A DNA stretch of 64,000 bases from positions 215,107 to 279,106 of the forward strand of contig NZ_OKQO01000007.1 in the NCBI RefSeq assembly GCF_900289145.1, read 5' to 3'. This DNA comes from Neobittarella massiliensis (ex Bilen et al. 2018). Lineage in GTDB: Bacteria; Bacillota; Clostridia; Oscillospirales; Ruminococcaceae. Both the position numbers and the translations under genes were made by a program. Position 1 is the stretch's first letter. Each line of letters begins with the position of its first letter. Under the pieces are notes generated by a model. The model saw nothing but the letters and a program-made list of their open reading frames with translations, was not told the DNA's origin and made no database searches. This document shows, in pieces, positions 31,191 to 39,249 of the stretch.

Positions 31191-32133
31191 TGTGGGTCCC
31201 TCCTTTTTGATAGCGCTGCACCCACCGCAGCACCTTTTGATCGGTTAGGTCGGGGGCGATACACGCCTCGCAGGTCATGGTGATGGCGGCCGCCGCCTGA
31301 CAAAAATCTACGGTCTGGGCCAGGTCGTAGCCCTGTGTGCGACAGTACTGGGTGGCGGCGGTAAAACAGTCGCCGGCACCAGTGGTATTGACCGGCTTAA
31401 GCGGCAGCGCCGGGCGCCGTACTCGTCCACCGCTCTGATCACCGGCCATAGCTCCATCTGGCCCCATAGTCAAAAACACACGGGTCGGCCCCATCTGCAG
31501 CAGCGCCTCCAGCATCTGTTCGGGGCAGTGTTTGGGGTCATCCTGCCCGACGAGGGCTGCCGCCTCGAACTCGTTTACCTTGAGGGTATCGATGCGCGCG
31601 AGATAGCGCCGGGCCAGCGCAGCGTGCTCGGTGGCCGAGACATCGACCACCTTGGGCACCTGGGGAAATTCGTCAAACAGGTAGTCCAGCGCATCGGGCT
31701 GCAGGCTCATACACATCATGACCGCCTCGGCCTCGGCCAGCAGCGCCCGGTGTTGGGCCAGGTAGTCGCCCGTGAGGTACTGGCAGATGCGCAGGTCGCC
31801 CACCGCCACACAGGTGTCACCGCTGGGGCCGTTGAGCAAAATGCAGCTGCTGGAGGGGTGATCCGGGACCTGCCGCACCGCTGTGCAGTCGATGCCGGCC
31901 GCAGTACTGTCGCGCAGGATCTGCTGGGCGTACAGGTCATCCCCCACGCAGGTGAGCAGCTTTGCCCGCCCCCCCAGGCGGCACAGGTTCTCGGCCATGT
32001 TGCGGGCGGCGCCGCCGGTATGGGCCGACAGGCGAAAAGTGGGGTTTTTATCTCCCAGCCGCACCGGCTGATCGGTGAGGCCGATGATATCTACACTGCT
32101 GTCGCCGATACAGACGGTATATCCCCCGCTCAT
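31183..32133 (-). CDS. PfkB-family sugar/nucleoside kinase, copy 2 of 3
   Basis: 316 residues. 'GGAARNMAENLCRLGG' and 'NTTGAGDCFTAATQY' are the two PfkB signatures; 'IDTLKVNEFEAAALVG' is a further family block. The open frame extends far upstream through GC-rich DNA, but the ATG at 32133 overlaps the stop of the upstream kinase (ATGA), giving a tight coupled operon. Paralogous to its two neighbours. Confidence 0.9.
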   Translation of the reverse strand: MSGGYTVCIGDSSVDIIGLTDQPVRLGDKNPTFRLSAHTGGAARNMAENLCRLGGRAKLLTCVGDDLYAQQILRDSTAAGIDCTAVRQVPDHPSSSCILLNGPSGDTCVAVGDLRICQYLTGDYLAQHRALLAEAEAVMMCMSLQPDALDYLFDEFPQVPKVVDVSATEHAALARRYLARIDTLKVNEFEAAALVGQDDPKHCPEQMLEALLQMGPTRVFLTMGPDGAMAGDQSGGRVRRPALPLKPVNTTGAGDCFTAATQYCRTQGYDLAQTVDFCQAAAAITMTCEACIAPDLTDQKVLRWVQRYQKGGTHSG

Positions 32134-33113
32134 AGAGCTTGCTCCCGGCGGCTCTCCACCGCGGCCAGCACCCGCTGCAGGGTGATCTCGCTGTTGACGG
32201 TGTCGGCGCTCTGCAGGGTGATCTCGGCGCAGGCCATTGCGAATTTCATCGACTGCGGCGGGGCGTAACCGGCCATGTGGCCGTAGGCGATACCGGCGGT
32301 GAAAGAGTCTCCCGAACCGGTGGTGTTGATCACCGGCAGATCGGGGCGTGCAGCAGCGAACAGGCGCGTCCCGCGGGTATCGCGGTAATAGGCGCCCCGG
32401 TCGCCCAAGGTAATATACAGCTGTTTTACCCCCATGGCGAACACCGCCTCGGCGGCCATATCTAGATCGGGCTGTTGGCGCAGGGCGATACCGGTGAGCT
32501 CCTGCGCCTCGTACTTGTTGACCTTTAGGATATCGACCATCGCCATGCGCCGGCGCACGTTCTCTACCAGGCCGGCCGAATTCATATCCAGCAGTTTGGG
32601 GATGTGGGGCAGCTTGCGGGCGATGAAGTCTAGGCACTCGGCCGGCAGCGCCGGGCAGAGCACCAGCAGTGACGCCTGTTGGAGCAGCAGCATATTCTCC
32701 TCGAAATAGGCGGCGCCCAGCCGGTCGGAGCACAGCGCGTCGCCCAGCCCCACCAACATCTCGCCGTCGGGCTGGTCGACGCTGATAAAGGTATTGGAGG
32801 TACAGCCCTCCTCGATGCGCACCCGCGACATATCTATTCCGGCGTCGGCGCTGTCCTGCAGGATCTTTTGCCCGTAAAGGTCGTCGCCCACATTGGAAAA
32901 CAGCACCGCACTGACTCCCAGACGGGCCAGGTTTTCGGCGATGTTGCGCATCATGCCGCCGCAGGACATCTTGACGAGAATATCGTTATTTTTCTCCCAC
33001 AGCTTGATCTCTTGCCGGGAGAGGATCGCGATGTCGATACCGGTGGTGCCGCAGCAGGCTACAAACGGGCGCCGCCCGGCCACGTGAGTGTTGCCGCCCT
33101 GTATTTCGGCCAT
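32130..33113 (-). CDS. PfkB-family sugar/nucleoside kinase, copy 1 of 3
   Basis: 327 residues, first gene of the triplet. 'GGMMRNIAENLARLGV' and 'NTTGSGDSFTAGIAY' signatures, and 'VDILKVNKYEAQELTG'. It has an N-terminal extension of ~15 residues compared with the others. Start at 33113 follows AAGGGGGA; the upstream in-frame ATG at 33158 has none. The pattern N-terminal 'CGTTGIDIA' replaces the usual 'xGxxxxD' strand acceptably. Confidence 0.9.
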   Translation of the reverse strand: MAEIQGGNTHVAGRRPFVACCGTTGIDIAILSRQEIKLWEKNNDILVKMSCGGMMRNIAENLARLGVSAVLFSNVGDDLYGQKILQDSADAGIDMSRVRIEEGCTSNTFISVDQPDGEMLVGLGDALCSDRLGAAYFEENMLLLQQASLLVLCPALPAECLDFIARKLPHIPKLLDMNSAGLVENVRRRMAMVDILKVNKYEAQELTGIALRQQPDLDMAAEAVFAMGVKQLYITLGDRGAYYRDTRGTRLFAAARPDLPVINTTGSGDSFTAGIAYGHMAGYAPPQSMKFAMACAEITLQSADTVNSEITLQRVLAAVESRREQAL

Positions 33114-33270
33114 GTATTTTCCCCCTTTTTTCTGTGTCGCATGGGCAAAAGCGCCCACAAAAAATGTGCATATTGCCGCATACGCACGCTGCTATCTCTA
33201 CTTTTTTATAGCTATAGCATAACACAGACTTACCAGATGTCAACGGATTTTTTGTGGCCAAAACAGACAC

Positions 33271-33306
33271 AGGCAGTGCATGGCCCCCGCGGGCTATGTA
33301 CTGCCT
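33271..33306 (-). terminator. Probable terminator downstream of the 33341-34177 gene
   Basis: aggcagtgcatggccc/gggctatgtactgcct stem with a few wobble pairs; on the minus strand it is followed by a moderately T-rich stretch. Confidence 0.45.
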
Positions 33307-33340
33307 GATCGCTTTTATCTCTGCTCCCCCTGCTCCCCGA

Positions 33341-34177
33341 TCACTGGGCCTGTGGGGCCGCATTGTCGGTGTCTTCACCGGTCTGGCCCTGCCGCTGTGA
33401 GGAGGCGGCGCTGGAGGAGGACTTGGAGGAACTGCTCTCGGCGCCGGATTTGGTCTTTTTCTGGTAGGAGGTGTCGTTTTCCAGTTTCTCGTCGTCTTCG
33501 GCTTCTTTTATAGCGTGTATGTAGTAGCTCTTACCGTCTTTTTGCAGCACATAGATCATGGTCTTGTCGACCTCTGGCGCATAGACATTGCCTTTGGCAT
33601 CGCCGGTCCAGGTACTGCCCGAGGGCACGTACCCCACCGTGAGGCGGATGACGTCGCCGCTCTTTTTCATCTTGGCCACATACGGGGTATAGTAGCCCAT
33701 CATGCCAGCGGCCGGCAGGCGGTAGACCTGCTTTTCCTCGTCGTAGACAAAGAGCAGATCACTGCCAAAAGACTGGTGTTTGAGTTTCACATGGGTGCCG
33801 AACAGCTTGGCGCCGTACAGGTCGAGATCGGCCGCCGGCAGCAATACGTTGCCGGCATCATCGGTGGCGTAGCGGCTGGTATCCTCGTTTTTGAGCACCG
33901 CCCACATAGCGGACTGCAGCAAAAATTCTTCGCTGGCCTTGCCGGCGTCATCGAACGGGACCGGGTCGAGCATGACCACCGGTTCGAGATACTTTTGGTA
34001 CTCCAGGCGCTCGTCGCTGTCGTCGGTCAGCCACAACACGCCTTTTACCCCCAGTGTGACCAAAAAGATGGCCCCCAGCAGGGCGAGAGTCAAAAAGGTG
34101 TAGCCCACCGCGCGCACCCGCCGCCGCTTGACCTGCTGCGGGCTGGGTTTTACTTTATATCCTGGCAAAAAAGTCAA
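33341..34177 (-). CDS. Membrane-anchored protein of unknown function
   Basis: 278 residues. A basic cytoplasmic N-terminus ('QQVKRRRVRAVGY'), one membrane helix (~27-50), then an extracytoplasmic domain of ~170 residues with 'DDAGNVLLPAADLDLYGAKL' and 'VYRLPAAGMMGYYTPYVAKM', and a Ser-rich, probably disordered C-terminal tail. Not a family I can name. Sits 22 bp after the proBA operon on the same strand and may be read from it. Probably a cell-envelope protein. Confidence 0.75.
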   Translation of the reverse strand: MTFLPGYKVKPSPQQVKRRRVRAVGYTFLTLALLGAIFLVTLGVKGVLWLTDDSDERLEYQKYLEPVVMLDPVPFDDAGKASEEFLLQSAMWAVLKNEDTSRYATDDAGNVLLPAADLDLYGAKLFGTHVKLKHQSFGSDLLFVYDEEKQVYRLPAAGMMGYYTPYVAKMKKSGDVIRLTVGYVPSGSTWTGDAKGNVYAPEVDKTMIYVLQKDGKSYYIHAIKEAEDDEKLENDTSYQKKTKSGAESSSSKSSSSAASSQRQGQTGEDTDNAAPQAQ

Positions 34178-34199
34178 CTCCTATCTGTGTGGGCCGCCC

Positions 34200-35447
34200 C
34201 TAGCGGATCTGGCCGTCACCCATGACGATGTACTTGTAGGAGGTCATCTCCCACAGGCCCATGGGGCCCCGTGCGTGCAGCTTTTGGGTGGAGATGCCGA
34301 TCTCGGCGCCCATGCCGAACACGCCACCATCGGTAAAGCGGGTGGAGGCATTGACGTACACCGCCGCCGCGTCTATCCCGGCGGTAAAGGTCTCGGCCGC
34401 CTTTAGATCGCGGGTGACGATACACTCGCTGTGGCCGGTGGAGTAGCGGGCGATGTGCTCCATGGCCTCCTCGATGCCCGAGACCACCTTTACCGAGACT
34501 TTGTAATCTAAAAACTCGGTGTCGTAATCCTGCTCGGTGGCGGGCTCTGCCCGCTTGCCCAAAATGGCACAGGTCTCTTTGCAGCCCACGATCTGCACAT
34601 AGGGGTCCTCCATGGCGGCCGCCACCCGGGGCAGAAACTCGGCCGCCACCTGGCGGTCTACCAAAAAGCTCTCGGCCGCGTTGCAGACCGAGGGGCGCGA
34701 CACCTTGGCATTTTGGGCGATGCGCACCGCCATATCGATATCGGCGCTCTTTTCGACGTAGATGTGGCAGTTGCCGGTGCCGGTCTCGATGACCGGAACG
34801 GTGGCGTTTTGCACCACAGCCCTGATCAGCCCCGCTCCGCCGCGGGGGATGAGCAGATCGAGGTAGCCGTTTAATTTCATGAACTGGGTGGTCACCTCGC
34901 GAGAAGTGTCCTCGATGAGCGTGACCATATTGGGATCGAGCCCCATCTGCTCGATGGCGCCGCGCACACAGGCCACGATGGCCCGATTGGAATCCAGCGC
35001 CTCTTTACCGCCCTTTAAAATTACGCAGTTGGATGTTTTTAAGCACAGTGCCGCCGCATCCAGCGTGACGTTGGGGCGGGCTTCGTAGATGATGCCGATG
35101 ACCCCCATAGGCACCCGCACTCTGGTCATTTTGAGACCGTTCTCCAGGGTGCGGCCGTCCTCGACGCGGCCGATGGGGTCATCGAGCCCCGCCACCTGCA
35201 GCACTGCGTCGGCCATGGCCGCCACGCGGCTCTCGTCGAGCTTTAGCCGGTCGAGCATCGACTCGCTCATGCCGCCCGCCGCCGCTCTCTGCATATCCTG
35301 CCGGTTGGCGGCGACGATCTGCTCACAGCCCTGCCGCACTGCGCCGGCCACAGCGGTGAGCAGCGCATTTTTTTGCCCGCCGTCAAGCGCTGCCAGGCAG
35401 CGGTGAGCGGTCTTGGCCGCCGTGCCGATACGGGTGAGATCAGTCAT
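34200..35447 (-). CDS. proA: Gamma-glutamyl phosphate reductase
   Basis: 415 residues, second step of proline biosynthesis, reducing gamma-glutamyl phosphate with NADPH to glutamate semialdehyde. Aldehyde dehydrogenase fold with catalytic Cys in 'SRPSVCNAAESFLVD', 'MGVIGIIYEARPNVT' and 'LKGGKEALDSN' near the cofactor site, and the ProA-specific 'IPRGGAGLI'. ATG codons at 35453 and 35447 both occur; the GGAG spacing favours 35447. It overlaps proB's stop by 8 nt. Confidence 0.97.
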   Translation of the reverse strand: MTDLTRIGTAAKTAHRCLAALDGGQKNALLTAVAGAVRQGCEQIVAANRQDMQRAAAGGMSESMLDRLKLDESRVAAMADAVLQVAGLDDPIGRVEDGRTLENGLKMTRVRVPMGVIGIIYEARPNVTLDAAALCLKTSNCVILKGGKEALDSNRAIVACVRGAIEQMGLDPNMVTLIEDTSREVTTQFMKLNGYLDLLIPRGGAGLIRAVVQNATVPVIETGTGNCHIYVEKSADIDMAVRIAQNAKVSRPSVCNAAESFLVDRQVAAEFLPRVAAAMEDPYVQIVGCKETCAILGKRAEPATEQDYDTEFLDYKVSVKVVSGIEEAMEHIARYSTGHSECIVTRDLKAAETFTAGIDAAAVYVNASTRFTDGGVFGMGAEIGISTQKLHARGPMGLWEMTSYKYIVMGDGQIR

Positions 35448-36240
35448 GTACATCCACTCCTTTAAACAGCGTGCCCACCACTTTGCCGTCTACCACGTCG
35501 TAGAGCCGCTTGGGATCGTCACCGTTGATGATGAGCATGTCGCAGCCGCATCTGGTAGCGATCTCGGCCGCATTTATTTTGGTGACCATGCCGCCGGTGC
35601 CCCGGCGGGAACCGGCGCCGCCGGCGGCACGGCGCACCGCATCGTCGATAACGTCGATGCGGGAGATGATCTTGGCATCGGGGTACAGGCGGGGATCTCT
35701 GTCGTAAAAGCCGTCGATATCGCTCATAATAATGAGCGTATCGGCGCTCACCAGCTCGGCCACGATGGCCGACAGCGTATCGTTGTCGCCGAACTCGATC
35801 TCCTCGACAGCCACCGTGTCGTTTTCGTTGATGATGGGGATGACCGACAGCTGCAGCAGCCGCTCGAGCGTGTTGCGGGCGTTTTGGCAGCGGGCGTCGT
35901 CCTCGATGGCGTCGCGGGTGAGCAGCACCTGGGACACATTGTGGTGGTACTGGGAGAACTGCTTGTCGTACATGTACATCAGCTCGCACTGACCCACCGC
36001 GGCCGCCGCCTGTTTGGTAGGGGTATCGGACGGCTTGCAGGGCAGCCCCAGTTTGCTGACCCCCACGCCGATGGCGCCAGAGGAGACCAAAATGATCTCC
36101 TGGCCGGAATTTTTGATATCGGACAGCACGCGGATGAGACTCTCGATCCGCCGCAGGTTTAGATGGCCGGTCTCGTAAGTCAGGGTGGAGGTGCCCACCT
36201 TGATGACGATACGCCGTTTTTCTCTGTGCTCTGTCTGCAC
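35440..36240 (-). CDS. proB: Glutamate 5-kinase, short form
   Basis: 266 residues, phosphorylates glutamate in the first step of proline synthesis. Amino acid kinase domain: 'RIVIKVGTSTL', 'IILVSSGAIGVG', 'IINENDTVAVEEI', and 'LIIMSDIDGFYDRDP', all family motifs. Lacks the C-terminal PUA domain (~100 residues) of the E. coli enzyme; a short form is known from several Firmicutes. Proline feedback sites are within the kinase domain. First gene of proBA. Confidence 0.96.
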   Translation of the reverse strand: MQTEHREKRRIVIKVGTSTLTYETGHLNLRRIESLIRVLSDIKNSGQEIILVSSGAIGVGVSKLGLPCKPSDTPTKQAAAAVGQCELMYMYDKQFSQYHHNVSQVLLTRDAIEDDARCQNARNTLERLLQLSVIPIINENDTVAVEEIEFGDNDTLSAIVAELVSADTLIIMSDIDGFYDRDPRLYPDAKIISRIDVIDDAVRRAAGGAGSRRGTGGMVTKINAAEIATRCGCDMLIINGDDPKRLYDVVDGKVVGTLFKGVDVHD

Positions 36241-37120
36241 GCTGACATCCCTCTTTTGCAGCTAAAATACCGCTGCCCCGGCCGCCGGTCTACCGACGTG
36301 CGGGCGGCAGCCAAAACAGGGGCGTAAGAATATCCATATTGTAGCATATAGGCCTGTAAAAAGCAAAGAGGCAGACCGGCAAAAGCGGGCTGCGCCGGGG
36401 CTGCTTTGGAGCCGTGGCGGCGGGCGGACCGGACCGGCGGCCGCCCTACGGCTGACGCGGCGCCGCGGCGTGCGATTTGGCCGCGCATTTATCGGTCAGC
36501 CGCAACCCCGTACCACCAGCTGCGGCCCGCTGTTATGGAGCTCTGGCCGGCTGCCCTCGGTGCGTGCCGGCAGCCGCGGTGTTCGTGGGCGCGGGCGGCA
36601 GTGGACACCGGGTGCACCTCTGCCGGGCAGACCTCTTAAAGGCCCCCTACTGCGCATTGTTGTACTACCGACTTCATACAATCCTCCGCGCAGTGACCAG
36701 ATATTGCCCATTTGCTGCCTGAAAAAAGCTGTTTTAGCTCTGTTTGAGGGGTAAAAACAGGGGTCAGACGGCTATTTTGAGGTGGAAAACACCTATTTTG
36801 GTGCAGTGGCTCTGACCGGGTGGGCCGGGCCAATTGTAAACAAATTGTAAAAACGGCCCTTTTAGGGCCTAAATGAACGGTTCAGATCTGCCGGGGCCGG
36901 CGGCAGGCGGGACAGGTATGGATAGGTGTGGGTAGGTATGGTTGGGGCAAGTGGAGAAAGTTGGGGCAAGTTGGGGATGTCGATTTTTTAGCTGGCGGAG
37001 GCGCGGGGGAGCGGGCAGAGCAGAGCGCCCCGGCACACATGTGTCGGGGCGCTCTGTATCTGTTTTTAAAGGTCTGGGACGAGCACTGTTTTTTATATCT
37101 TCTTCAATGTCGACAGCCGT
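36241..37120. other. Intergenic region with repeats
   Basis: About 880 bases. No credible gene; GC-rich frames only. Contains a G-rich degenerate repeat (36914-36976: aggtatgg, ataggtgtgg, taggtatgg, ttggggcaag) and a strong hairpin at 37021-37056. Confidence 0.55.
37021..37056. terminator. Strong hairpin downstream of the amidohydrolase gene
   Basis: cagagcgccccg.../cggggcgctctg stem of 12 bp with inner cacac/gtgtg pairing. T-run exists on the plus side only, so direction of action is uncertain. Confidence 0.6.
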
Positions 37121-38584
37121 TTACAGGCCGGCCTCTTTGGCGCGCTGGGCCACACCGGCGGGCACGGGAGGCAGTACCTCGGCGGGGACGGGGCAGTTGT
37201 ACACGCCGCCGGTCTCGGCCACCAGCTCCTGCCGGGCCTGCTCGGCCAGCGAGGGATCATCGATGACTTTGGCGGCGGCCAGAGCCATCACCTCGCCGGC
37301 TTTGAGCAGCCCTTTTTCGCCGATGGAGCTGCCGGTCTGGCCGGTGACCTGCCAGGTGTGGGGGGTGGTGCCCAGGCAGAAACCGGCCAGCATGACCTGG
37401 GCGGTGGGGGTGACGTAGCTGACATCGCCCACATCGGTGGAACCGGCCATGGGGATACCGGTTATGTTGAGCGGCAGGATGGTGGTGTCCAGCGGGGCGG
37501 CCACCACCTCGGCCACCTTGTCGGCGCCGAAGCGCTTGGCCAGACCGGCCTCGATCTTCTGGCGCATCTCGGCCGGCTGGGACTGGAAGTACTGGGCGGC
37601 CAGCGCCTGGTCTTCGGCGGTAAACTCGGGGGCGCCCATCTCGCGCAGGGCGGCATCGATCACTCTGGTCATGGTGGGGTTGGGGATGTAATCGCTCATG
37701 CCGGCCTGGATCTCGATGTTTACCTGGGTGCCGCAGATGAGCGCGGCGCCGCGGGCCACATCTTTGACCCGCTCGAGGATCTCGGCCACCTGGGCATTTT
37801 TGGGGGCGCGCACAAAGTAGTGCACACAGGCGTGATCCTGCACCACATTGGGCGATGAGCCGCCCACATCGAGGTAGGCGTAATGGAGGCGGGCCTCGGG
37901 GATGATGTGCTCGCGCAGGTAGTTGACGCCCACGTTCATGATCTCGCAGCTATCCAGCGCGCTGCGGCCATCGTGCGGGGCGGCAGCGGCGTGGGCGGTG
38001 CGGCCGGTAAACTTGAATTTGACGCTGACGTTGGCCAGCGAACTGGTGCCCCAGGCGCCGTTGACATCGAACGGGTGCCAGGTAAAGGCGGCGTCGACAT
38101 CGCTGAATAACCCAGCCCGGGCCATAAAAGTTTTGCCCCAGCCGTTTTCCTCGGCCGGGCAGCCATAGAGCCGCACGGTGCCGGGCTTACCGCTTTTTTG
38201 CAGGTACTCTTTTACCGCTACCGCGGCGGCGGCAGAGCCGGTACCCAGGGCGCTGTGGCCGCAGCCGTGGCCGCTCTCCTGCCCGGGAATGGGGTCTTTT
38301 GTGGGGCAGCCGCCCTGCTGGCTGAGCTGGGAGAGCGCGTCGTACTCGGCCAAAATGGCGATGACCGGCTTACCGCTGCCGTAGCTGGCCACAAAGGCGG
38401 TGGGGATATCGGCCACGCCGGTCTCGACGGTAAAGCCCTCGGCGGCCATGTAAGCGCACAGCGCTTTGGCGGACTGGATCTCCTCGTAGCCCATCTCGGC
38501 GCTCTGCCAGATGGTGTGGTGCAGGTCGCACAGGGCCTGACGGCGCTGGTCAATGGCCTGTTTTACGGTGTTTTTGGCATCCAT
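37121..38584 (-). CDS. M20 family amidohydrolase, AbgB-like
   Basis: 487 residues, most like subunit B of aminobenzoyl-glutamate hydrolase (cleaves p-aminobenzoyl-glutamate from folate breakdown) in the M20 di-zinc peptidase family. 'ILAEYDALSQ' and 'GHGCGHSALGTGS' give His/Asp ligands, 'CPAEENGWGKTF' the catalytic Glu, 'FTGRTAHAAAAPHDG' the dimerisation-domain start, and 'STDVGDVSYVTP' the last ligand region. A TTG at 38590 is an alternative start. GGAGGAGG upstream. AbgA is not in the window, so the substrate is uncertain. Confidence 0.88.
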   Translation of the reverse strand: MDAKNTVKQAIDQRRQALCDLHHTIWQSAEMGYEEIQSAKALCAYMAAEGFTVETGVADIPTAFVASYGSGKPVIAILAEYDALSQLSQQGGCPTKDPIPGQESGHGCGHSALGTGSAAAAVAVKEYLQKSGKPGTVRLYGCPAEENGWGKTFMARAGLFSDVDAAFTWHPFDVNGAWGTSSLANVSVKFKFTGRTAHAAAAPHDGRSALDSCEIMNVGVNYLREHIIPEARLHYAYLDVGGSSPNVVQDHACVHYFVRAPKNAQVAEILERVKDVARGAALICGTQVNIEIQAGMSDYIPNPTMTRVIDAALREMGAPEFTAEDQALAAQYFQSQPAEMRQKIEAGLAKRFGADKVAEVVAAPLDTTILPLNITGIPMAGSTDVGDVSYVTPTAQVMLAGFCLGTTPHTWQVTGQTGSSIGEKGLLKAGEVMALAAAKVIDDPSLAEQARQELVAETGGVYNCPVPAEVLPPVPAGVAQRAKEAGL

Positions 38585-38590
38585 GATCAA

Positions 38591-39249
38591 GTATTCCTCC
38601 TCCGATAACGTGTGGGACCGACCGGACCGGCCATGCCGGGCACCCAGTGGGCGGCGGAGCGGGCGGGGCGGTCATACCGGGGGACCGGACCGGCCCCCCA
38701 AAGAGTTTCTGCATACAGTATACTATATCCCGCCGGCGGTTTGGGCGCCGACTGCGGCCGGCGGCGCAACTTTGGTGCAGCCGCCAATTTTTGCCGCACA
38801 TTTTCGTGTTTTCCACCAGTTGGCCCGCCGCGGTGGAAAACCGGCACTGGACCGGGCCTGAAAGTAAAAAAGTGGGGGCCGCAACGGGTGTGTAAAAAAG
38901 GGCCCCGCGGCTAAGACATGCATACGGCTGCTGCGGTTTTGTTGGGCGGCACCGGCGGGGCAACTGTGGGCCGACCAGACCCGGGCCCAGACAGAGAGCA
39001 GCGGCGGCGGGACCGGTGAGGTCTGCGCCTTTGCCGATCTTTTATTGGCGCCGGATGCAGACGACATGCACAAGGCGGCGCTGCCAAAGCTGTTTTTTAC
39101 TATGTGGTGCACGGGGGAGCCGGTCTGCGGTACGGGGGCCGCCTTTCGCGGGCCAGCCGGGGAGAGCGGCCTAAAAAAGAGCCTGGCAACGGCGGCCGGA
39201 CGGCGCGCTGTTACCGGGCTCTTCTACCGATGTTTTTTAGGGGCAGTGG
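38591..39249. other. Intergenic region between amidohydrolase and pnp
   Basis: GC-rich 660 bases without a supportable gene; the pnp terminator lies at the far end. Confidence 0.5.
39172..39226 (-). terminator. Terminator of pnp
   Basis: On the minus strand gagcccggtaacagcgcgcc folds back on its near-complement and is followed by TTTTTT. Confidence 0.8.

Noticed and set aside
32134..32733. Extended frame of the middle PfkB gene
   Set aside because: Runs antisense-like through the upstream kinase in another frame; the ATGA overlap at 32130-32133 marks the true start.
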